Assembly (NCBI GenBank): GCA_010279815.1
Contig: QEOQ01000242.1
Span: 236,475 to 300,474, forward strand
Direction of reading: 5' to 3'
Source: Brachionus plicatilis
Lineage: Eukaryota; Rotifera; Eurotatoria; Ploima; Brachionidae
DNA length: 64,000 nucleotides
Part shown: positions 1-13,049 of the stretch, one piece after another
Numbering within the stretch: position 1 is the stretch's first letter
Layout: every line of letters starts with the position of its first letter
Translations under genes and position numbers: made by a program
Notes under the pieces: model-generated
Told to the model about the DNA's origin: nothing
What the model saw: only the letters and a program-made list of their open reading frames with translations
Database searches by the model: none

Positions 1-2070
1 ATGATTTGATAGTTTGATTCTACACAACTTTTTATTATTTAAATAAATACCTTAGTGGAGATTTAAATTAGAAATAAAAAAGAAAAAAAAAGAAAATAAA
101 GAGAATACCTTTATAGTTTTCTTTTGCTTTCTTTTTATAAAAAGATAACATTTAATTTTTTTGCATTAAATTATATAGAAAAAGGGGAAAACTAAAAGAA
201 AAATTACTAAATAATGTAAAATTTAAAAAGTGTATCCAAATAAACAATCGAATCATTTAAAGATGGATTTAATTTTTTATTTGCTCGTTTATTTAAAACT
301 CAATTTTTATTTTTAATGAAGATTTTTTTTTCAATTTGGGAGATTGGGAGATTGGGAGATCTATGATCAACCTTAGCTGTCCAAAAGTCTCCGAAAAAGT
401 TTATTAATAAAAAAAAACAATTCTTCAGTTTTAAAAGACCGCAAATCTTCAGCCTATTAATTTTTTGTCAACAAACACCGATGACAAAAAAATCTTAACT
501 ATAAAAGAAAATAAAACGAACAAAGAAATAAAAAAAAATGTATCTAAAATTTAATTATTTAGAAATTTTTGTTAATTAATTAAAAAAAAAAATTTTATTG
601 ATCATTTGAATAGAAAATATTAGAAGCTTGTCTGATAAATCAAAATCAAAGGCAATTTAAGACATGTACATTGACATTTGTGATTGTTTATTAAATATTT
701 CCGGAAATAAGAATAAATAATAAAAAAATTTTTCAAAAATGGACAAAATAAATGTCCGTCTAAACACAAAAATAATTAGAGTGAAAAATTTAGAATATTT
801 AGAGTTGAAGAATATTTTACAAACTTAGCATACATTCATTGTGTTCTTGAGATTCGACCAAAAATGCAAATGATGGACTAGACACTTAATTAAAATTTTT
901 TTCTAATGAGCTTTTCTAATATAGAAGAAAATTTTTCATTTTTTCTCAATGATATTTATTAATATGGTTTGTTTTATCAATATATGTACATATCGTTTAT
1001 CGAGCATTAATAGTGTGATAAACTCGGAGACTTTGGAGGCACAGGTTTTTACTATTTCTTTTTCTAAATAAATAAATCAACTCCTTGAATCAAGTTTCAA
1101 ACTTTTATTCAAGAATAACAAAAGCTCAGCTTTCAGATAAATTTTTTGTTTGAAATTAAAATATTTTTTAAATACTATTAGGAAAATACTTGAGTGACTT
1201 GAAACCATTATTTAATACTTTATTTATTATGTATAATAAAATAAAAAGATCGATTTTTTTATTAGTCAGTTTCAAATTTCGGCGGCTATCAAGCTTTATT
1301 TTTAAATTAACCAGCTAATCACGTCTTATACAACCCATATAAATTGGTCGGATGGTTTACTTTTTCTACTTAGATTAATCTAAAATCTATGATTATCAAA
1401 AAGTATGCGATCTTAAACTCAAAATCTCTAGATTTTTATTTCACATTAGACCTAATTGGATAAGATTGCTCATATCCAAAGTCCACTCAAGTTAAGTATT
1501 GGATTTTTCGATAAAAGAGATTTAAATTCTTTATCTTAAACGTTGAGTAAATATTTTCTATTGATCAAACAATTCTAAGTAAACTTCTAAGTATTTATTG
1601 TATTTCGGGCCGCTTAATCCATTTGGATAAGCCGAATAGCTAAGAAAATCATGGTTGAGAACTTGGTAACTCAAAGTCGGATATTTGTGTTATGTTTATA
1701 TAAAGTTTAAGGTTTTGTCTCGCTAACCTTAGTCAAATTCGTGGCCTTGTTAAAAATTTTAGTTCAGATTCAATATTTAATTAATTGGAAAATTCAATTT
1801 TGAAGTTTTTTTTGTTTATTTTATTTTTTTTATAAAAATATTTTATTTTGTAATTTAGAATTTATAAAAAAAATTTAAATTTTAAAGTTTTTTACTTTTT
1901 TATAAATTAAAATATTTTGAAATTTTTAGCTCAAAGGACCTTTAGGATAAACTAGTAAGCTATGCTTCATTTTTAGACGCATTTGTAAAATTAACTTCAA
2001 AAGATTTTAAATAAGTTGATTTAATATTAATCCTTTTTCAATTTTTTTGTTGTTTTTAGACTTTGTTCCA
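1..2070. other. Gene-free AT-rich stretch
   Basis: No open frame with coding character is visible on either strand. The stretch is homopolymer-rich A/T sequence. A slightly more GC-rich patch near 1600-1740 contains no frame or repeat that I can match elsewhere in the window. Confidence 0.6.
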
Positions 2071-2074
2071 TGCT

Positions 2075-2235
2075 TATTAAAAATTGAGTAGTCCTAATGC
2101 TGACGTTTATTTCCAATGTGCATAACTTTACACTTTCCTACATTTAAAGCAGTCGCCCATGTAATTGCCAAACTCGAAACAGCATCTGTATCACGTTTTC
2201 ATTTAGATGGTTAATCGGTGCACTAAAAATTGTAT
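2075..2235 (-). pseudogene. LINE reverse transcriptase fragment (L2/CR1-like)
   Basis: Read on the minus strand, this patch encodes a run around the peptide LNVGKCKVMHIGNKRQ. This is the segment that follows the catalytic YADD box in L2/CR1-type reverse transcriptases (family pattern: W-x-M-x-F-N-x-x-K-C-K-V-M-H-I-G). A stop follows about 15 residues later and no YADD box or upstream RT survives. It is a dead remnant of roughly 50 codons. Its GC content is higher than the surrounding DNA, which is how it stands out. Confidence 0.7.
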
Positions 2236-2335
2236 GTGGTACTTGAAATTTTTGGAAGCTGGAGCAAAAATAGTAACAAAAAAATTTAAGGAATATTATT
2301 AAGTGTCTCTATCAGTTACTTACTTTTTTATGTGT

Positions 2336-2500
2336 AACGAGCTAAAGCTCTCTCAGATTAAATACTAAAAAAAAAAAAAATAAAATGAAATTTATGATGC
2401 AAGTAATTAAATATACTGCATGTTTAAGCGCTGAAAGGTTCAGGAAAGAAAGAATAAATAGCAAGGTAGCAATTACACAATGGAGTCAGGTATACGCTCA
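2336..2500 (-). repeat. LINE 3'-end type repeat, copy 1
   Basis: On the minus strand this ends in the stem-loop and A-rich tail (CTGA.GGAGCTTTAGCTCG, then a run resembling ACATAAA) that recurs at 45.6, 50.7, 51.2, 58.7, 58.9 and 59.9 kb. The upstream part (about 2425-2495, with ACACAATGGAGTC) matches 51230-51300 closely, so the shared unit is more than 100 bp. I read it as the 3' end of a LINE family. The short plus-strand open frame across it (2385-2636) is not a gene. Confidence 0.6.
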
Positions 2501-2639
2501 ACTTTTTATAAAACAGAGTTTTTTATATTCGCTACTTACGTCTTTCGACGCTTTTATTTACACTTTTCATAATTACTTTAAAAAGATAAAAAGTCACTAT
2601 TCTAATGCCAGGATCAATTTATTCGATTTATACTAAAAA

Positions 2640-5600
2640 TTTGAAAGAGTGGATCAACAATATTTAAAAAATTTAAAATCATGCTTTAAAATATTTAAAA
2701 AAAATTTTAAAAGGCTTTGGATAAATTTCCTCCAAAAAATCCTCAGAGATTTATTAGAGATAATTTAATTTAAAAATCTTTTTTTCATTGATCCCATCTT
2801 TTGGAAAATAATTTTAAATAACGGCCTAGTGTAAAATGATCAAAAAATTAGTAACAAAAATAAAATTCATCGGTGTTAATTTAAAAAAAAAAAACTTTAA
2901 TTTTAATTTGTAAACTATTTCTGTGCTAACAAATAACTAAATATTTAACATCATAATAAGTGTTAAGCATTAATGATGAGGACAGTGGATCGTAAAAGAT
3001 GGCTCGGATTGCCAAAGTAAAAAATATCTACTTAAAGGGAAATATTAGAAAATTTTCAAAATTTATTAAATTTGTATTGTAAAATCTTTCAAAATTAATG
3101 GAACCTGATATTTAATTCCGTAAACTCGTGACCATTACTCTTGGAACAATGTCAAAATTTGGGTTTATTCCATACGGAACTAATACCATCGAAACCATGT
3201 TAAAAATTTTTTTATTTTTTTTTAGAATAAACCTTGACGTCTTACTTTGACTAAGAGTAAGCGCAAAACTTTGATTTTATTCTTAGAATAGTTTCGAATT
3301 TATTTTACAATAAAATTAAAAAATTGTAGAGTTAAATTCGAAATTTAAAAAAATTAAAAATAAAATTTTTTCTAATTTTTGTATTTATTATAAGAGTAAA
3401 AATTAAATTCGATCAAAAATTAAAAATTAAAATTAAAATTAAAAAATTCGATTTAATAGCCAAAAAAACTGTATAAAAACATTTATTTTTTATTTTGCCT
3501 AATAATTTTACCATTTTCGTCACGATTAGCCTTTTTCTACCACGATTCTTTGAGGTTGTGAAGTTCGTTTCAATTCGATCATTTCAATTCAGATAAACTT
3601 GAATAACTTTTTTACTAAAAGAGATAATTTAGTTCTATAAAATGTCACGAGTTTACGGTAGCTTATTTTTATTTTTAATGAGCAATCAATATGAAATCTA
3701 AACTTAGAAAGATGAACTCTTAAATTTGTTTCGCAAGATTTTATCAGCTAAATTAAAAATACATTTAAATTAAATTATCATGTATAGTGGTTTTAAACAA
3801 TCTTGTTTTCTTCAGAGCTTTATTTAGTCAACACTTGAACCCTCGATGGAAAAAAATCAAAAAATAAAATCTAATTTTTAAAATAACGAGTAGAAATTAG
3901 GAATTCTAGAATTTTAATTATAGAATTTCTAAAAGTCTACATAATAAAATACTTAGTATGTTTCTGTAAGGTTCCAGTAATTCATAATTTTTCAATTGAT
4001 ATTACATTCGGCTTCCGCGTCCTAAAAAAACTTAAATCTTAATTTATATTTTTGAAAATAAATTTTTTGCCACCTTGAGTTAGTTGATCATCGTTTATGA
4101 CAGATATCTCATCAATTTAATAATGAATCAGATATAATGGGCATGTATTGTTATCTACAAGATAATTTGTTGAATATGGTAGAAAAAATATTGTGTTTTT
4201 TATAATTGGTAATAATTCATTTTAGTTATACATTCTGAACATTTAAAAAAAATTCAAATAAAATTTAAACTTAAGTCACTTTACCAGCTGAAGCTGAAGT
4301 TAAGAATCAATCGAATGTGAATGGTTTTAAAAACAATTTTGACATTTATTCAAAAACTAATTTAAATTTTTTTAAAGTTTAAATCTGCCATAGCTAAGTA
4401 CGATAGTTCTTAGTTCCGCGGTTAAATCCGTTGCAGATAATTTAATAAAAAAAAAAAAGTCAATTTAACATTTTATATTAGTATTATAGATTTTTTGGAT
4501 TTATTTTTAATTCAATTTTCTAGGGTTAATGAAGAGGTCCAACTTAAAGAAAGCTTACGTAAATTAAGATGGTAAAAATGTGTTCAATTTTTTTCATAGT
4601 CAAGAAAATTTTCAGCTTGAACAAATGTTTAGATATCTTAGGATTCTCTTTAACTCAATATTTTTATTGGCATTTTGAATTCTAGAACAAAAAATAAGAA
4701 GAGAAAAAATAAAAAAAAAATAATAAGCTTTATTTTTGAAAAGTCGAAATTAGTTCTGTAAATTTTAATGCACTCAAAGTATCACCTTTATTCAGCCTAA
4801 ATTTAATAATTTAAAATATCAACTTTGGGCTTATGGAAAAAATTTAATTCACAAAATTAAATTATTTTCATTCATTTTTAAATTATAAAAAAAGTGTTTA
4901 ATCTTTTATTTACAAAGCTTTGGATCAAGTTTAATGATATGAAATAAAGCTTTGGAAATTCACTAAAAATTAAACCAGAATGTTTCCTTTTTTTAAAAAT
5001 CAAAATTTAAGGTATAAAAATTGTATCCTCACTTATTTAACACATTTAGCTTTATCTTATTGTAGGTCATCTTAAAAAGGATTCTCCAAGAAGCTGTAAA
5101 ATTAATAATTATCTTTTTCAAAAAATGGAGATTTGAAATAAATCGAAAATGAGAAATGAGAAATTAAAATAATCATTTTAGAAAATCATATATCAATTTG
5201 CAGAATAAATAAGAACTTTAAAACTTTTGGATTCTCCCAAGTAATACATTTTGTATAATAAAATTTACTCTCAGTTTGATCATTTTATTTTTGAAACAAA
5301 AACAGTACAATAAAAAGCCTTAAATGTTTCTGTAAATTTTATTATCTGATAATTCCACGGTTACATTTAAAATCAACTTGAGCGAATATTCTGCAATTCA
5401 CAATTTAAGAAGTTTTATAAAAACATGTAAATTAGGGGACATACACAGTATTTTTCTAAAAGCTGTTCTCTTTAGCTGCTAAATATTTTTAGTGAGAAAT
5501 AATTTCAAAAATTTTTTCATTAAAATTTATTTTTTAGTTTAGTTGAACATGACTTATTTAGAAGGTTTACTTGGAAATTTTTTTATTTATTTAATTGTTT

Positions 5601-8600
5601 TCATTGTTAACCTCAGGCCCAACTTTAAGCTAACAATTATACAAAGATGCTGGGTATTTAACAATTAATATTTCGATGGTACCAATTAAGTTAAATTATT
5701 ATTGACAAAAAGATGCATGAGGATATTTTTAAATCGTAAATTCAGAATGCAAATCTTTTAAAAAAATATTTCAAAGCAAAAGAAAAAATTTGAATTTGAA
5801 TTATTTTTAGTAAAAATTATTACAGACTTGAATAAAAATTAAATGTTTTTTTTCTTTCAATCCTGATGCAAAATTCTTGTCAAAAAATCAAAATCATTTT
5901 TATTTAAATTTGAAAAACCTGTTTGAAAGATCCTATTGCTGAAAAGTATTTTTTATTTATTTATTCAAGAATTAATTTTTTTTGTGATAAACAGATTTTA
6001 TAACGAAGAAAAATGAACCTCTTTCATGCCTACTCGAAATGCAAATTCAAGTTAAAAGGTATGATTTAATTAATGGCATTAGAAAAAGTTAAAATATTGA
6101 TAAGGCCAACCATTTCAAATTATAAAATAAATTTTGTTATTTCTACTCATTTATTTTAATTAAATTTCAAAACATTTCCTGTATTTTGATATGTTTAATT
6201 AATCTGATAATTTTTAATTAAATAATCGATTTAATTATTTTTTTTTAAGCCAGTATTTAAGAGCGGAATATTGAGTAAATGTGTAGAGAATTTATTAAGA
6301 TAAAAATAATTGAAGCTATTCAGAATTCTTATTCTTAAGTCTAGATTATAATCGTCAACTTAATAGATGGTCATTGGATATCAAGTAAAATGAATACTTT
6401 GATTGGGAAAAGATGATATTAAATTTTAAAAATAATAATAATTCGGTAACTAAATAAACCTTTATAGATGAGCTGAGTTAAAAATTAATTTTTATTTATT
6501 TAATTTTATTAAAATGTGATATTTGATTAACCCAGAATTCGTTTGAATGAACCAAGCCTTCAAAACCTCTTGCATGAGGATTATAATCTTCAATAAATTG
6601 CTAAAAACTAAATTATCAGCTAATTAAAAAAAATTAAAAAACATACCGAATAAAATTTTTTTCATTAAAGAAAATAAATTTTTTAAAAATTTAATTAAGA
6701 TACCTTGTTAGAATCAGTCAAAAAATAATATGATAACAATTATCGATTATTTTTTAACAATTTATTTACGAGTCAAATTTAAAATGTCTTTATAAATAGC
6801 AGAAAACGGTTTGAGTAAATCAGGATTATTTCTAATAAAGTATTAATTTTTATTAATTTAGTAGCATAGGGATTAATTTTACATTTTAAAATTTAACTGG
6901 TTTATTTAAACCTTGATGGCTTCTGAAAGGAACAGCAACTAAAAATTTCAAATGAAATAATGGAAATTAAGGATATTTTATGAATTGAATCTATTTTAAT
7001 GAATTTTTATCTTCTATTTATTTAATGAATTATTGAGTCAAAAATATCTGTTCTTAAAATTTAGAATTAAGGATAAAAATGACACCTTTATTCTTTTTCA
7101 ATCTGTTTTTGTTTTTAAAAATGATTAATAAAAAAATTAAATGCTCTGATTGATTTTTTAAATAAACACTCGTTTTCATTTATTGAGGCTAAATTAAGAA
7201 AATTTTAAAATTGTCAAGATTTCTTTTCTAGAATTTGACTAGTGCTAAACAAATTTTAGAATAACCATATCAATTAATTAAAAGCGCATAAAATATCAAA
7301 TAGTAGTTAAGTAATTTTCATTTTTAATATTTTTTAGAATAATTAAATTCATTTTCTTTTTTCGTTCTTTTTAAATATGTTCCAAATCAAAAGATTACTT
7401 GTTGTGCGACTCATTAGTACATTGTTTTACATTATCGACTTAAATTTAAAAAAAAATCTTTTATTTGATAAAAATACAATAAAAATTTCAAAAAATTAAT
7501 AAAACTTAGAAAGCCTTTAATTATTTAATGGTATGGCAAAAATTTTGGAAGATCGTTTAGAAACTATAAAATTATAATTCCTCTTTTTGTCCATTTAGAT
7601 TTTAATTTTGTTTTTAAGAATTTAGCCTAATCTACTTAACCTTGATTTTCACTTTTAAAATTAAAGTGCATCAAAGACCTTACTTGTTTGGGCGCAAAAT
7701 AAAGACAATCAGTAAATGGATAGATGAATGAATAAATGGATTAAAAGTCTCTTTAATCCATTTATTCACGCACAAAAAAATGTATTTTAAAAAAATTTTT
7801 TAAAAAATTTCCAGGCAGGTAGTTTATTTTAAAAAATTTCTTCTTGATCGACAATTTTATTTTTTAAAAAAAATAAAACCAACAAGTTTTCTGGCAACAC
7901 AGATAATTAACATTCTTCTTTGTGATTTTTGTAACCATCATTTAATATGAACTTCATGTACCGTCTAAATTCAAGATTATCTATCTTAACGAAAAGTCTA
8001 TTTGCACCAGATCTGCTCTTGTAAATGGCTAAATTACATGTCTTTTTTAATTCCAGTTGAAATTTTTTTAAAAAAATATTTTTTATTTAATAAAAAATTT
8101 TAGGTTTCATAAATATTTCTTTTTCAAATTTTTTAAAATATTTTCGGTAAAAATTTAGAATTAAAAATAAAATTATTTCATGAATTTAAAAAGCGGGCTC
8201 AATTAAAAAAGATAATTTTTGTTTCTCTATGTATACATTAAGTTATTTAATTTAGAAAATAAGGCCAAGGTGAAAAATATCTTTTAAAAGAGAAATTGTG
8301 GTAATGTTATTTTGAAAAGTCAAGATAGTATTTAAGTTAAGAAGTTTAAGAGCAAAAAATGTAGATTTAGAAAACAAAAAGGAATTAATCATGTTTTTTT
8401 AAATACAAATCTTTACTACCTTATTAATTAATAATAACAATTGTTCGGTAATCAAAAGAATAAAAGAATAGGGAACTTATCTCCTTTCCAAAACTTTAAC
8501 TTAAAACGAATTATCAACTGTCCAGTTCCTCACCAATTACTCAGCCGAATCTGGTTTAATTCAAGGTAACAATTAAAGAGGTTTAAAGAGTAAATTATTA

Positions 8601-8655
8601 ATGTTTTCTCCGTTTTAACTTTTATTTAATTCTACATTTCAGTCAATCAATAAAA
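2640..8655. other. Long gene-free AT-rich stretch
   Basis: Six kilobases without a credible exon, RNA gene or recognisable transposon. The sequence is A/T homopolymers and weakly ordered AT DNA. A short perfect hairpin lies at about 7728-7771 (ATAAATGGATTAAA and its complement). Diverged repeats could be hidden here, but I cannot see them. Confidence 0.6.
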
Positions 8656-8658
8656 AAA

Positions 8659-9053
8659 TGGCAAGATTTTTATTTCATGAATACATTTTTTACCTTAGAT
8701 TTATAAAGTATTTTTAAAAGTAAATTTTATATATTTTTCTTGACATATCAATAATACTTTTAATATTCTAATTCACTTAATTTTTTTTTTTAATTTTTTA
8801 ATCATTATCCATTTATTAATAATCTTTTAATAATCAAAATACAAAGTTTGAATATATTTTTAAATATTTAGATTTATTTTGTTCAATGAAAAATTAACAA
8901 TGAAAATAATTTTTAGTTGAAAAAAAAAATTAAGTGAATGAAAATATTAAAAGTATCATTTATATGTCAAAAAAAAAATATATAATTTTTACTTTAAAAA
9001 ATACTATATAAATCTAAGGTAAAAAATGTATTCATGAAACAAAAATTTTGCCA
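8659..9053. repeat. Long inverted repeat (MITE/foldback A)
   Basis: The left arm (about 8659-8800) begins TGGCAAGATTTTTATTTCAT and the right arm (about 8925-9053) is its near-complement, ending ...AATTTTGCCA. Both arms contain TTCATGAATACATTTTTTAC and its complement. Arms are about 130-140 bp around an AT spacer, with several small indels. No protein is encoded, so it behaves as a non-autonomous DNA element or foldback. No target duplication could be fixed with confidence. Confidence 0.8.
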
Positions 9054-10483
9054 AATAGAGGCAATAAAAAATTTTATTTTTTATAATTCTGTTAACCATT
9101 TCAATCCTAAATGATCTTTAATTTTTAACTAATTTAAATTTAGAAAAACTTTTTTAGTCTCTTTTTAAGTAAATTTCTATGATAAAATTTTTAGACGTTT
9201 TTGACTAAATTTTTAGAATTCTGCAAAACAAAATTTTATCGCAATTTTTTAATATATTAGATTAAAATATTTAAAAAAAAAGTTTTAGAAAGAATATAAT
9301 CAATCTGTAGGATTGGGATGCTGAAGGCTGAAGAAATATTCGTTGAGCATAGTATTTTTTGAAAATTTATAATTTCAATTAATTAAAAATTCTTAGCTTT
9401 AGGTAAAATAAGATCAACATGAGCGTTGTGATATTCAGTACAAATTGAACAATTGTAATTAAAAATTTCCAATTTTGATAAATTCACATTGGAGATGAAA
9501 AAAAAAAGTGTTTCGTTGACCTAAAATAATTTATTCCATTATCAAAAAAAAATAATAAAATAAAACATCAATAAAGATTTAATTTGGCTTTTGACTTGAT
9601 TGATTTAAAAAAAAAATTAAACACTTAAATTTAGGTAATTTTTTTTAATCTTTATTTTTAAAAAAAAAGCAAATTTTTTGTTCGATTTGCTCAATTTCTA
9701 CTGAACCATCAATCATATAAGTAAAATCAATTTTTATTCCATTCTATAACAAGATGACTGATCTTACCATAACCTTATCTTAAAATTACAACAGGCTCAT
9801 TTTTCTTTAAAAAATTTCTTTAATTCTCAACTTTAAGATGACAGCACATATTTTTGTTTTGCTTGAATTTTTTTAGCCCGCAATTTATTCGGGCACTCAA
9901 TTTTATTTTCTTTAACTTAAGTTTTTATTATTTTTAATAAAAACTTATTTTTATTATTAATTTTTAATAAAATAAAAAATACAAAATTCAAACTTTTTAT
10001 TGGAATATAGAAGACAAAATAACAAGAAAAAATTGAAATTTGTCTCCAAAGAAAGTCATAAAATGGAGAACAGCTGAATACTTGAATGAGTTGAAAGGAA
10101 AAGTCAAATTTTTAAGGATCAAATAAAACCTAATCAAACTTTCTAAATTATCTTTTTGTTTTTGAGTGTAAAATTAAGTTTTAAAATGACATTTTAGTTT
10201 AACTTAATCAAAAATTATCTCTGAGCAAATATCGCCATTGCCACTGACCACATTATCCTTCATTCATCTTCGCATCCATTAATCCAACACATTACCAATT
10301 AGCTATGACAAATTCCAGATAAACATTTTTTTTTTCTAAAACTAAAACAAAATTTAGCTCCGAGTGTCTATTAAACAAAAAAAAAAAAAGAGCATGAATA
10401 TTTTTAAATTAATTTTTTTCTAGATAAAAATGGTTTAATAAAAAAAAAAAAAAAAAATTTTATTTGCTAAAATAGAAGACAAA
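9054..10483. other. Upstream region of the FAM43-like gene
   Basis: There is no coding signal in this stretch. It is AT-rich with poly-A/T runs, including one at 10438-10457 about 25 bp before the start codon. The promoter must lie here or further upstream, but no TATA box, initiator or binding site can be assigned with confidence in sequence of this composition. Confidence 0.45.
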
Positions 10484-11803
10484 ATGTTGAATTCAATATT
10501 TGGTCGTCGCAAAACATTTGAGGTAAATAGCGCGGAAATAATCTACAAGGTGCATTATCTGGGAAATGTGATGACCTGTTTGCTGAAGGGCGCTTTTTTG
10601 AACTCGACCAACACCCTCAATTTGGACACTAGTTTCAACGAGGAAATAAACTCCAGCCAACTGTTCAGCATTGACAAGCCGGTCAGGATTCTGTGGGACA
10701 ATCACGTGAAACACGGCGGTCAAGCTGGCATAAAAATGAGCCTCACACTGACCCAAGGCGGCCTCAGGGTCGACACCAGAGACCACGGAGTCACCGAATA
10801 CTTCGGCCACAGAATTTATTTGTGCAGAGCGCACTCAATGAACCCAAAGCTTTTGATCTGGGTCTATCAGCATGTGGGCAAAAATCTGAAGACCGAAATA
10901 AGGTGCCATGCCGCCTTGTGCCAGAGTGCCAAGCATGCCAAAGCAATTGAGAGCTTGCTAAACGACAAGCTAAAGCAGACATTTAGTGACTATAAGAGGG
11001 AAAAAAAGCGCCTTCAAAACTCAAGGCTGTGCAACTCGAAAAATGGCGGCCTGCTGCAAAACCAGCTGGGCTGCAAAAAAAGACAATTGCGCAGCGCAAC
11101 ACAAACCTACAAGCCGCCAGTCCAGCACGGCATGTGCAGCGCGCCCAGACTGGACGATGTCATCGAGGAAGATGAAGAACAATTTGAGGAAATAGGTGGC
11201 CACATGGATTTGATAGAAGAAGAGAGAGAGAACGCAGCGGACCAAGAAGAGGAAGCAAGCGCGACCAAGACAGAGGCTTTATTGCACAGATATGATAACA
11301 AAGTGAGCCAAGAGCTATTTTTGTCTTCGTCTTCATCGTCATCAATGTCCTCTTGTTATCCATCACCGACCCCAATGATCGAAGAACACTTCGAGTTCGA
11401 GTCAACAATGATGTCGGACAGCGCGCCCAAAGCCTACATGGAGGTGAGCTATGAATTTTTGTCCGATTTGAGCAGGACCCAGGAGCCTGCGACAAAGGTG
11501 CCCATAAAACATTCAAAGTCGTTCATGAGTAAAAATGAAAAAAATAATGTGGCCGTCAGCCCTTTTAGGCGATCAAATTTTTCAAGATCTTTTACAGCGT
11601 TCACCTCAAAATTTAAACAAAGCAAATATGAGGACAATTTAAGTTATTTAAGAGATATAAATGAGTTGAAAGAGTTGAATTTGAATGAAAATGGGAATCC
11701 GAGTCAAGTGTCCAGGTCGTCTTTGTCTTCGCCAACTTTGTCCACAAGCTCCAAGTCTTCGTCGAGCAAATCATCTGATGTGACTGATGGCGACTCGAAA
11801 TAG
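10484..11803 (+). CDS. FAM43-family PID/PTB-domain protein
   Basis: An intact single-exon frame of 439 residues, clearly more GC-rich than its surroundings. Residues 18-170 form a phosphotyrosine-interaction (PID/PTB) domain of the FAM43A/FAM43B type: YLGN at 25-28, a conserved Trp at 71, the KMSLTLTQGGLRVD strand, a WVYQH segment, then EIRCHAAL and a helix rich in Lys and Arg. The family's TYKPPV...SAPRLDDVIEED block follows, then an acidic stretch, a Ser run near 283-291 and a Ser/Thr-rich tail. Vertebrate FAM43 genes are also intronless, which supports this gene structure. The loop between YLGN and the Trp is about 25 residues longer than in vertebrate FAM43A. PID proteins act as cytoplasmic adaptors for NPxY-type peptides; a specific partner cannot be read from sequence. 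The chosen ATG is the first in the frame and lies just after a poly-A tract. Family assignment is firm, function is inferred. Confidence 0.9.
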   Translation: MLNSIFGRRKTFEVNSAEIIYKVHYLGNVMTCLLKGAFLNSTNTLNLDTSFNEEINSSQLFSIDKPVRILWDNHVKHGGQAGIKMSLTLTQGGLRVDTRDHGVTEYFGHRIYLCRAHSMNPKLLIWVYQHVGKNLKTEIRCHAALCQSAKHAKAIESLLNDKLKQTFSDYKREKKRLQNSRLCNSKNGGLLQNQLGCKKRQLRSATQTYKPPVQHGMCSAPRLDDVIEEDEEQFEEIGGHMDLIEEERENAADQEEEASATKTEALLHRYDNKVSQELFLSSSSSSSMSSCYPSPTPMIEEHFEFESTMMSDSAPKAYMEVSYEFLSDLSRTQEPATKVPIKHSKSFMSKNEKNNVAVSPFRRSNFSRSFTAFTSKFKQSKYEDNLSYLRDINELKELNLNENGNPSQVSRSSLSSPTLSTSSKSSSSKSSDVTDGDSK

Positions 11804-11862
11804 TCATTTATTAAATTGAGAAAAATTGTGTAAATATTATAAAAATCTAAAAAATTAATTTA

Positions 11863-11868
11863 AATAAA
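11863..11868 (+). terminator. Poly(A) signal for the FAM43-like gene
   Basis: An AATAAA hexamer 60 bp after the stop codon, in an AT-rich 3' UTR. It is the first canonical hexamer downstream. In DNA this AT-rich the hexamer also occurs by chance, so only its position supports the call. Confidence 0.5.
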
Positions 11869-11869
11869 T

Positions 11870-12880
11870 ATCGCAAAGTATTTTAGAGCATCTTTTATTT
11901 TTACAAGATAAAGAATTTATTTGATAGACAAGAAAATGAAAAAAACTATGCAAAATAAATGAGTACAATTTATATAAAGTATAAATATTAATTTTTCGAC
12001 TCTAATTGTACACACATTATTAATACATATTTAATCATATTGCAACCATGTAGGTTTAAAAGAAGGCTCTGCCATTCTGAACTGCCCTGGAAAAAACTTT
12101 TCCTAAACTATTTTTTAAATAAATAAAGAGTGGCTCTATTGACACATAATGTGTCAATAAAATTGGAATGTTGACACAATAAATAAAAAATGTTGAATTA
12201 TATTACTAAAATATTTTTGATACAAATTAATAACAAAAAATTTAATTTTTAAACTTGATTTAAGCCTAATGTAACAATAAATATGGCAGCTTTTTTTCAT
12301 TTAGATTTTTTTTTTCAATTTTTGTCTCATTAAGTTCAAAGAGAGGTTCTAATTCTGTTGAATCAAATGAAATCAAATAATTTGCTTGGAAATTGATTTA
12401 GATTAAAGGCTAAATATCATTTGTACTTCTAATTTATTTTTAAAATTTTTAATTAAAAAATTAGATTTTTCCTATTTTGGTGCATTTAATTTTACGAAAG
12501 TCAAAAAATTACAAGTTTAAGTCTTCAAAAATTAATCAGTAGTATTATAAATTCTATTTTCCTAGTTATATTATATTTTTAATAGTTTATTTCTTTAACA
12601 ATGTGAAATTTGAATCTAAAAGAAAAAAGTTGTCATTTATAAAAAAAATACTAACTTTAGTTGGCTTTAGAAAGTGATCGGGTTTTTAAGGAAAAGGCGA
12701 CTAATAAAATTCTCAAATAAAATTTTTTAAAAATTCAATATTTGAATATTTGGGTATAAAATTTTGATGAGCATATTGAAGTCCAAGTTTTCAGACGGAT
12801 TAAAACTCATTAAAAATCTTTCAATTTTTAAAGTTATATCATCTAAGGAACTTTTATTCTTGGCTAACCTTATGTTCAAG
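11870..12880. other. Gene-free spacer
   Basis: No coding signal. A short perfect palindrome, ATTGACACATAATGTGTCAAT, sits near 12138-12158, followed at about 12172 by a further TTGACACAAT. It could be a decayed terminal repeat, but no partner was found. Confidence 0.5.
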
Positions 12881-13049
12881 CCAGTTCCACTTAATTGTTC
12901 TTTCTTTTGTCTTCAGGGTCCGTTGAGTTAGTCTGAATGGGCACGCCCGCAATCCTAACCTGACTTGCATCCACTACTACTGACGTGTCCCATTCCTTGT
13001 TAAAGAATTTAATGTTCTTTCGCAAAGACTATTTCTGACTGTGTCAACA

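Noticed and set aside
2385..2636. 83-residue plus-strand open frame
   Set aside because: It spans a LINE 3'-end repeat also present at 51.2 kb and then plain AT DNA; amino acid content is AT-driven and no domain is visible.
10493..11807. Several minus-strand and out-of-frame plus-strand open frames inside the FAM43-like gene
   Set aside because: They are shadows of the strongly supported FAM43 frame; GC-rich coding DNA keeps other frames open.
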